DNA from: Streptomyces regalis | GTDB taxonomy: Bacteria > Actinomycetota > Actinomycetes > Streptomycetales > Streptomycetaceae | DNA: 64,000 nucleotides | Reading direction: 5' to 3' | Assembly: GCF_001509475.1 (NCBI RefSeq) | Contig: NZ_LLZG01000002.1 | Span: 85,918 to 149,917, forward strand | Shown: positions 8,429 to 15,442 of the stretch, one piece after another | Position numbering within the stretch: position 1 is the first letter of the stretch | How the letters are laid out: each line of letters opens with the position of its first letter | The notes under the pieces: model-generated | What the model saw: only the letters and a program-made list of their open reading frames with translations | Database searches by the model: none | What the model was told of the DNA's origin: nothing | Position numbers and translations under genes: made by a program

Positions 8429-10896
8429 GGCCTCTCCTCGGGCTTGCGTACCGTCAGGGCGACGGCCTTGATGTCGTCCACGAACCGGTGGGGGTCCGGC
8501 ATCGAGGTGCCCGACGGGTGGGCACCCTCCTGGCACTGCCGGATGAGGTCCACCGCCCCGGGTCCGCACCGCCTGCGCAGCTCGGGGTAGACGTCACCCG
8601 CCCTCTTCGACGGGTCTCCGAAGAGCCCCAGGGCGGCGATGTCCATCAGCGTGACGGCCCCCGCGACGGTCTTCTCCGCCTCGTGTTCGGCCATCCCCGC
8701 CCGGTGCAGCCGCAGCCACGCGGCCTCGGAGAAGGCGCGTTCGAGGACGGTGCGGCAGAGGCTGGGCAGTACATGGGTCATCGCGACCGGCGGGAGGTTC
8801 CGCGTGCGGGCGAGGGCGCGTGCGTCGGCCAGGGCCTGGCAGACCGGATCGGTCACCCGCCGCACGCTCACCGCGGACCGGCCCTGCCGCTCCACCTCCA
8901 GTACGGTCACCGGGAGTTCCTGGTTGGTGAAGGCCCGCTGGAGCCGCGTGTCGTGGGTGAAGACCACGACCTGCCGGGTCTCCCCGAGGTCGTGCAGCAC
9001 CTTCGCGAGGCCGTGGACCTTGGCGGGATCCATGGACTGCACTGGGTCGTCGATGACGACGAATCCGAAGGGGCTGTCCGGCGCGGCGGCGCGCGGCAGG
9101 AAGAGCGAGAGCGCGAGGGAGTGCAGTTCGCCCTGGCTCATGACGCCGAGGGCCGCGGCCTCCGTGCCGTCGACGGACACGTCCATCACCAGCTTGCGCA
9201 CGGTGGCCTTCTCGCTGCCGGTGAGACGTACGGAACGCAGGTCCACGTTGCTCTGCTGGCGCAGTTCCTCCCAGATCCGCTGCGAGTGGTCCTCGAACGG
9301 CCGCAGCCGCTCCTCGCGCAGCTCGGCACACGCCTCCTTGAGCCACTTACGGGCCGCCCTGACCTGGCGCAGCCGGGGCCTGCCGGCGTACGCGGGCCGG
9401 GCCCGGTCGAGCCAGCCCGCGAGGCGGGTGACACAGGAGCGCCATTCCTCGTCCAGCTTCTCCAGCTCCCGCAGCGCCTCCTCGCGCAGCGCGGCGCAGG
9501 CGTCGGCGAGGACGAGCGCGGCGGTCTCGGCGCGGGCGGCGAGCCGCTCGGCGTCGTCGATCGCCCGGCACGCCTGCCACTCCTCCCAGGGGTCCACGAG
9601 CGGGGCGGGCAGCCACGCGGGGACCGACGCGACGAGGTAGCGGACGGCGTCCACCGCTCCCCGCAGTCCGGTGCGGGCCTCCCTCGCAGTCGCGGCCTCC
9701 CGCCGCAGGCTCGCCACCTGCTCAGCGGCCCGCTCGGCCCACGCCTCGTCGAGCGCCCGCTCGGACCCGCACACCGGGCAGGTGCCCTCGTCCTGGTGCC
9801 GGCGGCTGTGCTCCAGGGCCTTGGCCAGCAGTTCCGCGCGCTGGTGGGCGTCCTCGGCGCCCGAGGCGCGTACATCGTCGAGTACGGCGACGGCCTCGCG
9901 CAGCCGGTCCACAGCCGCACCGACCGCGCCGAGGTCGGGTCCGGTCAGCACGGCGGTCGTGCGCAGTTCCCGGAGACGGCCCTCGTCCGCGTCGGGCAGC
10001 GCGGTGACGAGGGCGTCGAGCTCGACGAAGTCGGGGTCGCCCGCCCCGCCGACGACCGCGAGCGCGCGTACCGCCCGGGGGTCGTCCAGTGCGGACAACA
10101 CCTCGACGAGTGCGGGCCGCTCCGCCTGCGCCTGCTTCAGCGCGGAGTCGAGCGCCTTCTCGATGCCCTGGAGCCGCTCGTCCGCGGCGGTCAGCTCGCC
10201 GAGTCCGAGGATGGCGGCGACCGAGTCGTACTGCTCGCTGGGCTTGCCGCTGAGGACCTTGTCGAGATCCGCGTACGACAGGAAGGGGCTGTAGTCGTTC
10301 AGGGCCCGCTCCCACCCGATGCCGGCGAAGGGCCGACGGCCGTGGCCCGGCCGCCTGAACTCGACCTCGGGGGCGGTGACGTCGTCGCCGGGCCAGGTGC
10401 ACGTCAGAGTGGACAGCCGGGGGTCGCCCGCGACGGCGAGGCGGACCTCGACCTTCGGTTCGGCCCCGTCGTGCAGGTTGCGCCAGTGCCGGCGCCACAC
10501 CTCGCCCCGCTGCTTGTCCAGGCGGGCGGTCCGACCCGTGAGCGCCGTCTCGGCGCCCTCGGCGAAGCTGGACTTCCCCGAGCCGTTGCGCCCCACGACG
10601 AGGGTGACGCCGGGCTTCGCGGTCAGCGGCAGACGCGCCTTGCGGCCGATGCCGCGAAAGCCGTTGACGCTGATGGAGTCGAGGAAGACCGGCTGGTCCG
10701 GATGCGGAACGGCGGGGGCGCCGGAGTCCGTCGCCGTGGCGCCCAGTGCCTCGCGCAGGAGTTCCCGGGGCGCCTCGGCGAGCGCCGATCTTTCGAGGCG
10801 GGCAGTCAGGCGGGAGAGCGTCGAGGAGGTGCCTCGGCGATGATCGACCTGCTGGTCAGATGCGTTCGGCTCGCTCTGTGCGGGATGTTCCGTCAT
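8425..10896 (-). CDS. Rad50/SMC-like AAA ATPase (defence-type)
   Basis: An 823-residue protein from ATG 10896; a longer frame to 11022 exists but its extra residues are low complexity. The N-terminal ABC ATPase half has Walker A GRNGSGKSS at 102-110. A long coiled-coil middle carries a single zinc-hook-like CPVCGS near residue 370. The C-terminal half has the ABC signature SQGELHSLALSLFLP near 585, Walker B FVVIDDPVQSMDP near 612 and an H-loop VVVFTHD. After about residue 680 a helical tail follows that has no nuclease motif I recognise. This layout is shared by Rad50-like and RloC/Lamassu-type defence ATPases. It is coupled to the 135-residue gene at 8021-8428. DNA or phage-structure sensing is an inference. 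Confidence 0.85.
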   Translation of the reverse strand: MTEHPAQSEPNASDQQVDHRRGTSSTLSRLTARLERSALAEAPRELLREALGATATDSGAPAVPHPDQPVFLDSISVNGFRGIGRKARLPLTAKPGVTLVVGRNGSGKSSFAEGAETALTGRTARLDKQRGEVWRRHWRNLHDGAEPKVEVRLAVAGDPRLSTLTCTWPGDDVTAPEVEFRRPGHGRRPFAGIGWERALNDYSPFLSYADLDKVLSGKPSEQYDSVAAILGLGELTAADERLQGIEKALDSALKQAQAERPALVEVLSALDDPRAVRALAVVGGAGDPDFVELDALVTALPDADEGRLRELRTTAVLTGPDLGAVGAAVDRLREAVAVLDDVRASGAEDAHQRAELLAKALEHSRRHQDEGTCPVCGSERALDEAWAERAAEQVASLRREAATAREARTGLRGAVDAVRYLVASVPAWLPAPLVDPWEEWQACRAIDDAERLAARAETAALVLADACAALREEALRELEKLDEEWRSCVTRLAGWLDRARPAYAGRPRLRQVRAARKWLKEACAELREERLRPFEDHSQRIWEELRQQSNVDLRSVRLTGSEKATVRKLVMDVSVDGTEAAALGVMSQGELHSLALSLFLPRAAAPDSPFGFVVIDDPVQSMDPAKVHGLAKVLHDLGETRQVVVFTHDTRLQRAFTNQELPVTVLEVERQGRSAVSVRRVTDPVCQALADARALARTRNLPPVAMTHVLPSLCRTVLERAFSEAAWLRLHRAGMAEHEAEKTVAGAVTLMDIAALGLFGDPSKRAGDVYPELRRRCGPGAVDLIRQCQEGAHPSGTSMPDPHRFVDDIKAVALTVRKPEERP

Positions 10897-11010
10897 GGCG
10901 CTCTCCGCCCTCCGTGGTCGGTTCGGGGGCCAGGCCTGTGCGGCGAGCGAGAGGCGTGGGCCTCTCGCTTTGCGCGAGCCCGGTGTGACGGAACAGACGC
11001 TAGAGGCGGA

Positions 11011-11059
11011 GAAGTTGCTCAACCCATGTTCTCAGCGGTAACCCGGGTTATCGCAACTT
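11011..11059. promoter_or_regulatory. Nested inverted repeats upstream of the ATPase gene
   Basis: The arms AAGTTGC (11012-11018) and GCAACTT (11053-11059) enclose a separate perfect 12-bp palindrome TAACCCGGGTTA (11039-11050). The site lies between the HATPase gene and the ATPase gene on the same strand, about 115 bp before the ATPase start. It could be an operator or promoter-associated palindrome for the ATPase operon. A terminator for the upstream gene is less likely because the centres of the two palindromes differ. Confidence 0.4.
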
Positions 11060-11063
11060 GCTT

Positions 11064-11585
11064 CTAACGAACACCAGTTGAAGGAGCGACAGGAACTTCC
11101 GCCCACACCGTCTTGCCCAGCGGGTGACGCGGCGCCGAACCCCAGCGCGCGGCCAGGGCGTCCACCAGGAGCAGCCCTCGGCCTGACTCGCCCTCAGGGG
11201 CCGACGGAGGCAGGGTCGCCGGGGGCCGATTCGCGGAGGCCGCGTCCGCGACCTCGACGCGGACCAGGCCCGCCGCCACGTCGAGAGCGAGCCGGAGGCC
11301 GAAGTCCCGTCCGGGTACGCGGCCGTGCCGCACGGCGTTCGCGGCGAATTCGGCGACAACAAGGGCGACCGCGCACGACGCGTCCGACGCCGTCGGATAT
11401 CCCCACTCCTCCATGTGCCGTACGGCGAGTTGCCGGGCCTGTCGCGCACCGCGGGGCGAGGAGGCGAACTGTGCAGCAAGGGGCGGCGGTTCGCTCTGCA
11501 CGTCGGTGAGGGCATCCCCTTCCGACGTGAGGAGCGCGGCACCACGCCCCGGCTCGTCCGCCGGGACGGTCGTTTCTGTCAGCAC
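11064..11585 (-). CDS. HATPase_c anti-sigma-regulatory-factor-like ATP-binding protein
   Basis: A 173-residue protein from GTG 11585 with AAGGACGGAA upstream. It has the RsbW-type GHKL ATPase fold: N-box VVAEFAANAVRHG around residue 78, the ADAA strand, and the G-box SGRGLLLVDALAARWG near 135. Streptomyces encode dozens of such proteins, often beside XRE/DUF397 regulators as here; they are thought to act as serine kinases or sequester anti-anti-sigma factors. It is divergent from the XRE gene at 11735. Confidence 0.9.
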   Translation of the reverse strand: MLTETTVPADEPGRGAALLTSEGDALTDVQSEPPPLAAQFASSPRGARQARQLAVRHMEEWGYPTASDASCAVALVVAEFAANAVRHGRVPGRDFGLRLALDVAAGLVRVEVADAASANRPPATLPPSAPEGESGRGLLLVDALAARWGSAPRHPLGKTVWAEVPVAPSTGVR

Positions 11586-11734
11586 GGCGTGTTCCGTCCT
11601 TGTCTGTCGAGCAGGGAGATGTCGCGCTATGTGCGCGAGTCATCACGTTCCGCACTCAAGATTCGTCCGACCGCCCTACGCTCAACAGGTGACGCAGCCT
11701 TACTTTTGAGCCCGTAAGGAACGGAAGTGACGCT

Positions 11735-12682
11735 TTGGCCAACGGAATTGACCCCAGCTCGTCGATGGCCGCGCTGTTCGGCGCGCGGGTGCGCAGGCTC
11801 CGCCTCGCGGCCGGACTGACCCAGACCGGACTCGGTGACAAGGTCCACGTGGTGGGTACGCGGATCACGCAGATCGAGCGGGCGTCCGGAGCGAAGCCGA
11901 CGCTGGATCTGGCGCGGGCGCTGGACGTGGCGCTCGGTGCGGACGATCTGCTGGTGGAGCTCTGGCCGTACGTGTACCGGGAGGCGTTTCCGGACTGGTC
12001 GCGGAAGTTCATGGAGTACTCGGAGCGGGCGGTGGTCATCCGTGAGTACGCGGCTCACGTGGTGCCGGGCCTGTTGCAGACCAAGCAGTACGCGAGAGCC
12101 GTTCTGAGCGTCGGCCTGACGCTCAGCAGTGACGAGCAGTTGGAAGAACGACTCGCCGTCCGCATGACACGGCAGGAACGGCTCGGTTCGCCCGACCGGC
12201 CGGACTTGTGGGTGGTACTCGACGAAGCTGTTCTCAGGCGTCCGATCGGCGGGTGCGACGTGATGCGCGCGCAGTTGGAGCTGCTGCTCTATGTGGCGGC
12301 GGAGCACGACATCACTGTCCAGGTGCTCCCGTTCGACCAGGGCGAGCACGACGCGATGGGCGGTTCCCTGACGGTGCTGACACTGCCGGACGGCTCTGAA
12401 GTCGCCTACACAGAGGGTGCGCACTACGGCCAACTCATTGAGGATCCAGCCGAAGTCAGCCGCTTCACGGTGACCTACGATCGGCTACGGGCGAATGCCC
12501 TGCCCCCGCTCATGTCGCTCGACATGATCCGATCCGTGATGGAGGGCTACAACCGTGGAGCGAATGTCCCGTCCCGATCTGAGCGCCGCCGTGTGGCGCA
12601 AGAGCAGCTACAGCAATCAGGAGGGCGGCAACTGCGTGGAGGTGGCCGACGGACTCCAGGAGGCCGTCGTCCCCGTCCGTGA
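11735..12682 (+). CDS. XRE-family regulator with DUF5753 sensor domain
   Basis: The 315-residue frame starts at TTG 11735 with GGAAG seven bases upstream; ATG 11765 is a weaker alternative. Residues about 15-70 form the lambda-repressor-like HTH (ARVRRLRLAAGLTQTGLGDK and the helix ITQIERASG). The rest is the DUF5753 ligand/partner-binding domain (VVPGLLQTKQYARAV, VLPFDQGEHDAMGGSLTVL). The usual family end comes near MIRSVMEGYN. Here the frame runs about 45 residues further with Arg/Gln-rich sequence and overlaps the DUF397 gene by 128 nt, which is unusual. Function in Streptomyces: development- or metabolism-linked regulation together with the DUF397 partner. Confidence 0.9.
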   Translation: MANGIDPSSSMAALFGARVRRLRLAAGLTQTGLGDKVHVVGTRITQIERASGAKPTLDLARALDVALGADDLLVELWPYVYREAFPDWSRKFMEYSERAVVIREYAAHVVPGLLQTKQYARAVLSVGLTLSSDEQLEERLAVRMTRQERLGSPDRPDLWVVLDEAVLRRPIGGCDVMRAQLELLLYVAAEHDITVQVLPFDQGEHDAMGGSLTVLTLPDGSEVAYTEGAHYGQLIEDPAEVSRFTVTYDRLRANALPPLMSLDMIRSVMEGYNRGANVPSRSERRRVAQEQLQQSGGRQLRGGGRRTPGGRRPRP

Positions 12683-12776
12683 CAGCAAGGTCCCGTACGG
12701 TCCGGCGCTGTGCTTCGAGGCCGCCTCCTGGGCCGCCTTCATAGGCGAGTTGAAGGCCGGCGGCCACCGTCACTGA
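12555..12776 (+). CDS. DUF397-family small protein, partner of the XRE regulator
   Basis: A 73-residue protein from GTG 12555 with GGAGGG at 12541-12546, 8 nt upstream; ATG 12564 is possible. The sequence has the DUF397 hallmarks WRKSSYSNQEGGNCVEVAD, VVPVRDSKVPYGPALCFEA and the closing aromatic W-A-A-F-I. Members of the Scr1/Scr2 type bind the HTH partner encoded just upstream. The start lies inside the 3' end of the XRE gene, in another frame. Confidence 0.9.
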   Translation: MERMSRPDLSAAVWRKSSYSNQEGGNCVEVADGLQEAVVPVRDSKVPYGPALCFEAASWAAFIGELKAGGHRH

Positions 12777-13058
12777 GTCCGCCGGGCTCTGGTCGCCGTC
12801 CACGCCCCGGGCTCACCGGCCCCCTGTCCGCGAGGGCCCGGCAGGCCGCTGACCTCCCCAAAGAACCGGGGGAAAGAACTACCCGCCCACCCACCCTCCC
12901 CGGCCACACGGCTCGCGTCACCCGTCCGAGTGACCGGCTTGCAGGCGTGGGACGCGGGCGGTTACGTTCGCCGCGACAACCGCAAACAGATACGGCCCCC
13001 GGCCGGGACTGGCATCCCGAACGAGGGCCTGACCGATCGAGAAGGAACAGACTTCCCG

Positions 13059-13946
13059 ATGGCTGACCCGCAGTCTAACGCGCCCTCGCGCGCCGACGCC
13101 GGAGCTCCGACCTCCGGCGTGATCCACGTCCGCACCCGGCTGACGGCCGACTTCACGGTGATCTCCAACGCCCTCGCGCAACGGCGCGGCAGCGCGGTCA
13201 CGGTCGGCGTCGCGGCCTACATCCTCTCCCTGCCCGACGGCTCCCCCGTGACCATCACAGCCCTGTGCGAGCACTTCAGCGAGGGCGAGATCCTCATCTC
13301 GCGGGCGCTCAGGGAGCTCGAAGAGGCCGGGTACCTGGAGCGTCGGCGCGAGCGGACACCCACCGGGCAGGTCCGTACCCGGACGTACCTCTACGATGTC
13401 CCCGGCGGCGAGCCCGATCCGGACGGCCCGCCCGAGTCTCCCCAACCGCGGCGACCCCGGAAGCGACCCGGCACTGCGGCTGTCACGCCCCGGTCGGCGG
13501 CCGTACCGGAAACGGCGCAGGCGTCGTCCCCCCATGCCGAGGCGGAGACGCCGATCCCGCTCGCCGACGCCGACCCCAAGGCCATCGCCGTACTCACCGC
13601 CCTGCGCCGGATCGACCCCCGCCTCGTCCTCTCCGAGCAGGAAGCCGCCCGCCTCGCCCCGGCCGTCGCCCGGTGGCTCGCGGCGGGCCTTCTGCCCACA
13701 CGCATCACGGACCACCTCACCGCACGGCTCCCGGACCACCTCCTGACCCGACCGGCCGGCATCCTCGCCTACCGGCTCAAGGAGACTCCTCTGGCCACAC
13801 CGACAAGAAGCGCAGAACATCCAGCAGATCCGGCCGTCATGCCCATGCGCAACTGCGACGGTTGCGACCGGGGATTCCGCTCGGCGGAACCCGGCCGCTG
13901 CCGGGACTGCCGACGGCGCGGGCAGCGCCTCTCCGACGCCGCCTGA
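13059..13946 (+). CDS. Winged-helix DNA-binding protein with C-terminal zinc ribbon
   Basis: A 295-residue protein from ATG 13059 (MADPQSNAPS) with GAAGGA about 12 bp upstream; a frame from 12930 adds 43 residues of no family character. Residues about 20-105 form a winged-helix domain (HVRTRLTADFTVISNALAQR, then ITALCEHFSEGEILISRALR and ELEEAGYLERR). A Pro/Arg-rich linker follows. A second helical region (RIDPRLVLSEQEAARLAPAV) precedes a C-terminal zinc ribbon, CDGCDRGFRSAEPGRCRDC. This architecture is common in Streptomyces near mobile or accessory DNA and resembles replication-associated or regulatory HTH proteins; a specific role is unknown. It is 7 bp ahead of the DUF433 gene, so probably cotranscribed. 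Confidence 0.75.
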   Translation: MADPQSNAPSRADAGAPTSGVIHVRTRLTADFTVISNALAQRRGSAVTVGVAAYILSLPDGSPVTITALCEHFSEGEILISRALRELEEAGYLERRRERTPTGQVRTRTYLYDVPGGEPDPDGPPESPQPRRPRKRPGTAAVTPRSAAVPETAQASSPHAEAETPIPLADADPKAIAVLTALRRIDPRLVLSEQEAARLAPAVARWLAAGLLPTRITDHLTARLPDHLLTRPAGILAYRLKETPLATPTRSAEHPADPAVMPMRNCDGCDRGFRSAEPGRCRDCRRRGQRLSDAA

Positions 13947-13953
13947 GCCGGAC

Positions 13954-14628
13954 ATGGTCGACAGGTTCAAGGACGGGCTTCTGACGCCCACGGAAACGGC
14001 CTCCTACCTTGAGATTCCGCACTCGGCCCTCACCTCGTGGCTGAAGGGCAAGGCCGCCGGAGCGCCACTCGTCCACCAGGTCGAGCCGGTTCGGAAGGGA
14101 CAGCCCTCGGTACCGTTCATCGCGGTGGCCGAGGCACACGTTCTGCGTTCTCTGCGTTCCCTGGGGCTCCGCATGAACGAGATCAGGGAGGCGGCAGCCG
14201 CCGTACGGGAAGCTTTCGACACCCCCTACGGTCTCGTGTCCCAGCGGATCGCCACGGACGGCGTGGACATCTTCATCGAGCACGGTTGGGGAGATCTCCG
14301 CAGAGCCCACGACGGCCAGGTCCCCATCAAGGAAGTGGTCTCCGACTATCTGCGCTACCTCACCTGGGAGCCGGGCGACGACTTCCCTTCCAGCCTGCGG
14401 CTCCGGCAGTACCCGGACTCTGTCCCCGTCGTGATCGACCCGAGGTTCGGTCACGGTCTCCCCGTGGTGGCCACCAACCGTGTCACGGTCAAGGCCATCA
14501 CGGACTTGTGGGAGGCAGGGGAGACCGTTGAGGACATCGCATACGACTACGACATGACGCCTGAGCAGGTGGACGCGCTCTGCCGGGCCGTGGTGCACCT
14601 TGCTGAGTCAATGACTCAGGGCGCTTGA
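13954..14628 (+). CDS. DUF433 domain protein with N-terminal helix-turn-helix (antitoxin-like)
   Basis: A 224-residue protein. The N-terminus is MerR/excisionase-like (LLTPTETASYLEIPHSALTS and WLKG). The C-terminal 60 residues are a DUF433 domain (DPRFGHGLPVVATNRVTVKA, AGETVEDIAYDYDMTPEQVD), a helical DNA-binding module found in antitoxins of Vap-type and PIN-like systems. The usual neighbour, a DUF5615 PIN-like toxin, is absent; a MazF-type pair follows instead. A third partner of that pair, or an orphan antitoxin, are both possible. Confidence 0.8.
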   Translation: MVDRFKDGLLTPTETASYLEIPHSALTSWLKGKAAGAPLVHQVEPVRKGQPSVPFIAVAEAHVLRSLRSLGLRMNEIREAAAAVREAFDTPYGLVSQRIATDGVDIFIEHGWGDLRRAHDGQVPIKEVVSDYLRYLTWEPGDDFPSSLRLRQYPDSVPVVIDPRFGHGLPVVATNRVTVKAITDLWEAGETVEDIAYDYDMTPEQVDALCRAVVHLAESMTQGA

Positions 14629-14696
14629 CCAGCAGGGACACGAGCATGACACTGGTTGTACGACATCTGTCATACACGAGGGGGAGGGAGGCAGGA

Positions 14697-15068
14697 ATGG
14701 TCCCGAAGACCGAACAGAAGAGCCGCACCTCAGCTGCCACGGCCAAGACCAAGAGGCGCACCTCGACCGCGGCCCGGACTTCACAGGCGCGCCAGAAGCA
14801 GGGCGGCAGCGGTGCGACAAGCGTGGCCCAGGTGCGGCTGCGCCCGGATGAGCTGGCGGATCTGCAACAAGTGATGCAGACCCTCAAGCTGCACTCGCTC
14901 TCCGATGCTTTGCGCGAGGGGCTTCGGCTGCTCTCTCGTGAAGCAACCGAGGTTGCCGCTTCTCAGGAGATCCGCGACTTCTACCGGGGCGACCAGGCTC
15001 CGACGCCCGAAGGCGTTCTGCCCGCGACCGCGGATGAGCTGGCGGCAGCGGACGAGACCGAATGGTGA
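14697..15068 (+). CDS. Antitoxin of a MazF-type toxin-antitoxin pair
   Basis: A 123-residue protein from ATG 14697, chosen because a strong purine-rich site (GGAGGGAGGCAGGA) lies directly before it; ATG 14646 is a weaker alternative. Residues 1-45 are Lys/Arg/Thr/Ala-rich and disordered, as in histone-tail-like sequences. The centre (VAQVRLRPDELADLQQVMQT, then SLSDALREGLRLL) looks like a ribbon-helix-helix DNA-binding unit. The acidic C-terminus ending AADELAAADETEW would be the toxin-binding tail. It overlaps the MazF gene by 7 nt. Family knowledge: such antitoxins repress their own operon and neutralise the toxin. Confidence 0.8.
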   Translation: MVPKTEQKSRTSAATAKTKRRTSTAARTSQARQKQGGSGATSVAQVRLRPDELADLQQVMQTLKLHSLSDALREGLRLLSREATEVAASQEIRDFYRGDQAPTPEGVLPATADELAAADETEW

Positions 15069-15400
15069 AGGTCGGCTCGGCGCTGCGGGGCGAGGTCTGG
15101 GGTTGTGCCCTGCCCAACCCCATCGGCCCGCATCCGGTGGTCGTTCTCACGGTCAATCGCGTTGCCGAACCACTGTCGGCGGTGACTGTCGTCGTAATCA
15201 CCGGAACACCTGGGCCCGCCTCCACCCATGTCCCGGTCGGCCCCGACTGCGGGGTGACCAAATACGACGAGTCATATGTGAACTGCACCGACCTGCACAC
15301 CGTGGACAAACCAAGGCTCCGTCGGCGTCTCGGCCTGCTCGATCCGAACGAAATGCGGCGTGTGGAAGAGCGCATTCGCGTGATCCTGGGGCTGGCGTAG
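15062..15400 (+). CDS. MazF/PemK-family mRNA interferase toxin
   Basis: A 112-residue protein from ATG 15062, with GTG 15065 as the next in-frame codon. MazF-fold features: the opening RGEVWGCALPNPIGPHPVVV (RGEVW and the P-VVLT-N strand), VVVITGTPG, and YVNCTDLHTVDKPRLRRRLG with the conserved C-D-L-H-T-V block, then a final helix RRVEERIRVIL. Known MazF enzymes cut single-stranded RNA at short motifs and stop growth; the cleavage site cannot be predicted here. It is translationally coupled to the antitoxin and converges on hsdR. Confidence 0.88.
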   Translation: MVKVGSALRGEVWGCALPNPIGPHPVVVLTVNRVAEPLSAVTVVVITGTPGPASTHVPVGPDCGVTKYDESYVNCTDLHTVDKPRLRRRLGLLDPNEMRRVEERIRVILGLA

Positions 15401-15442
15401 CCGTCACCCGCCCCAGGGAACTGCGCCTCCGTCGCACTACGG

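Noticed and set aside
8488..11067. An 859-codon plus-strand frame opposite the Rad50-like ATPase
   Set aside because: Low-complexity Arg/Gly/Val sequence with no ribosome-binding site; the opposite frame has all ABC ATPase motifs.
11735..15400. Integrated plasmid or phage (XRE, HTH and MazF cluster)
   Set aside because: No integrase, excisionase, replication initiator, Tra gene or att-like direct repeat was found; the XRE/DUF397/HATPase trio is a common chromosomal signalling set.
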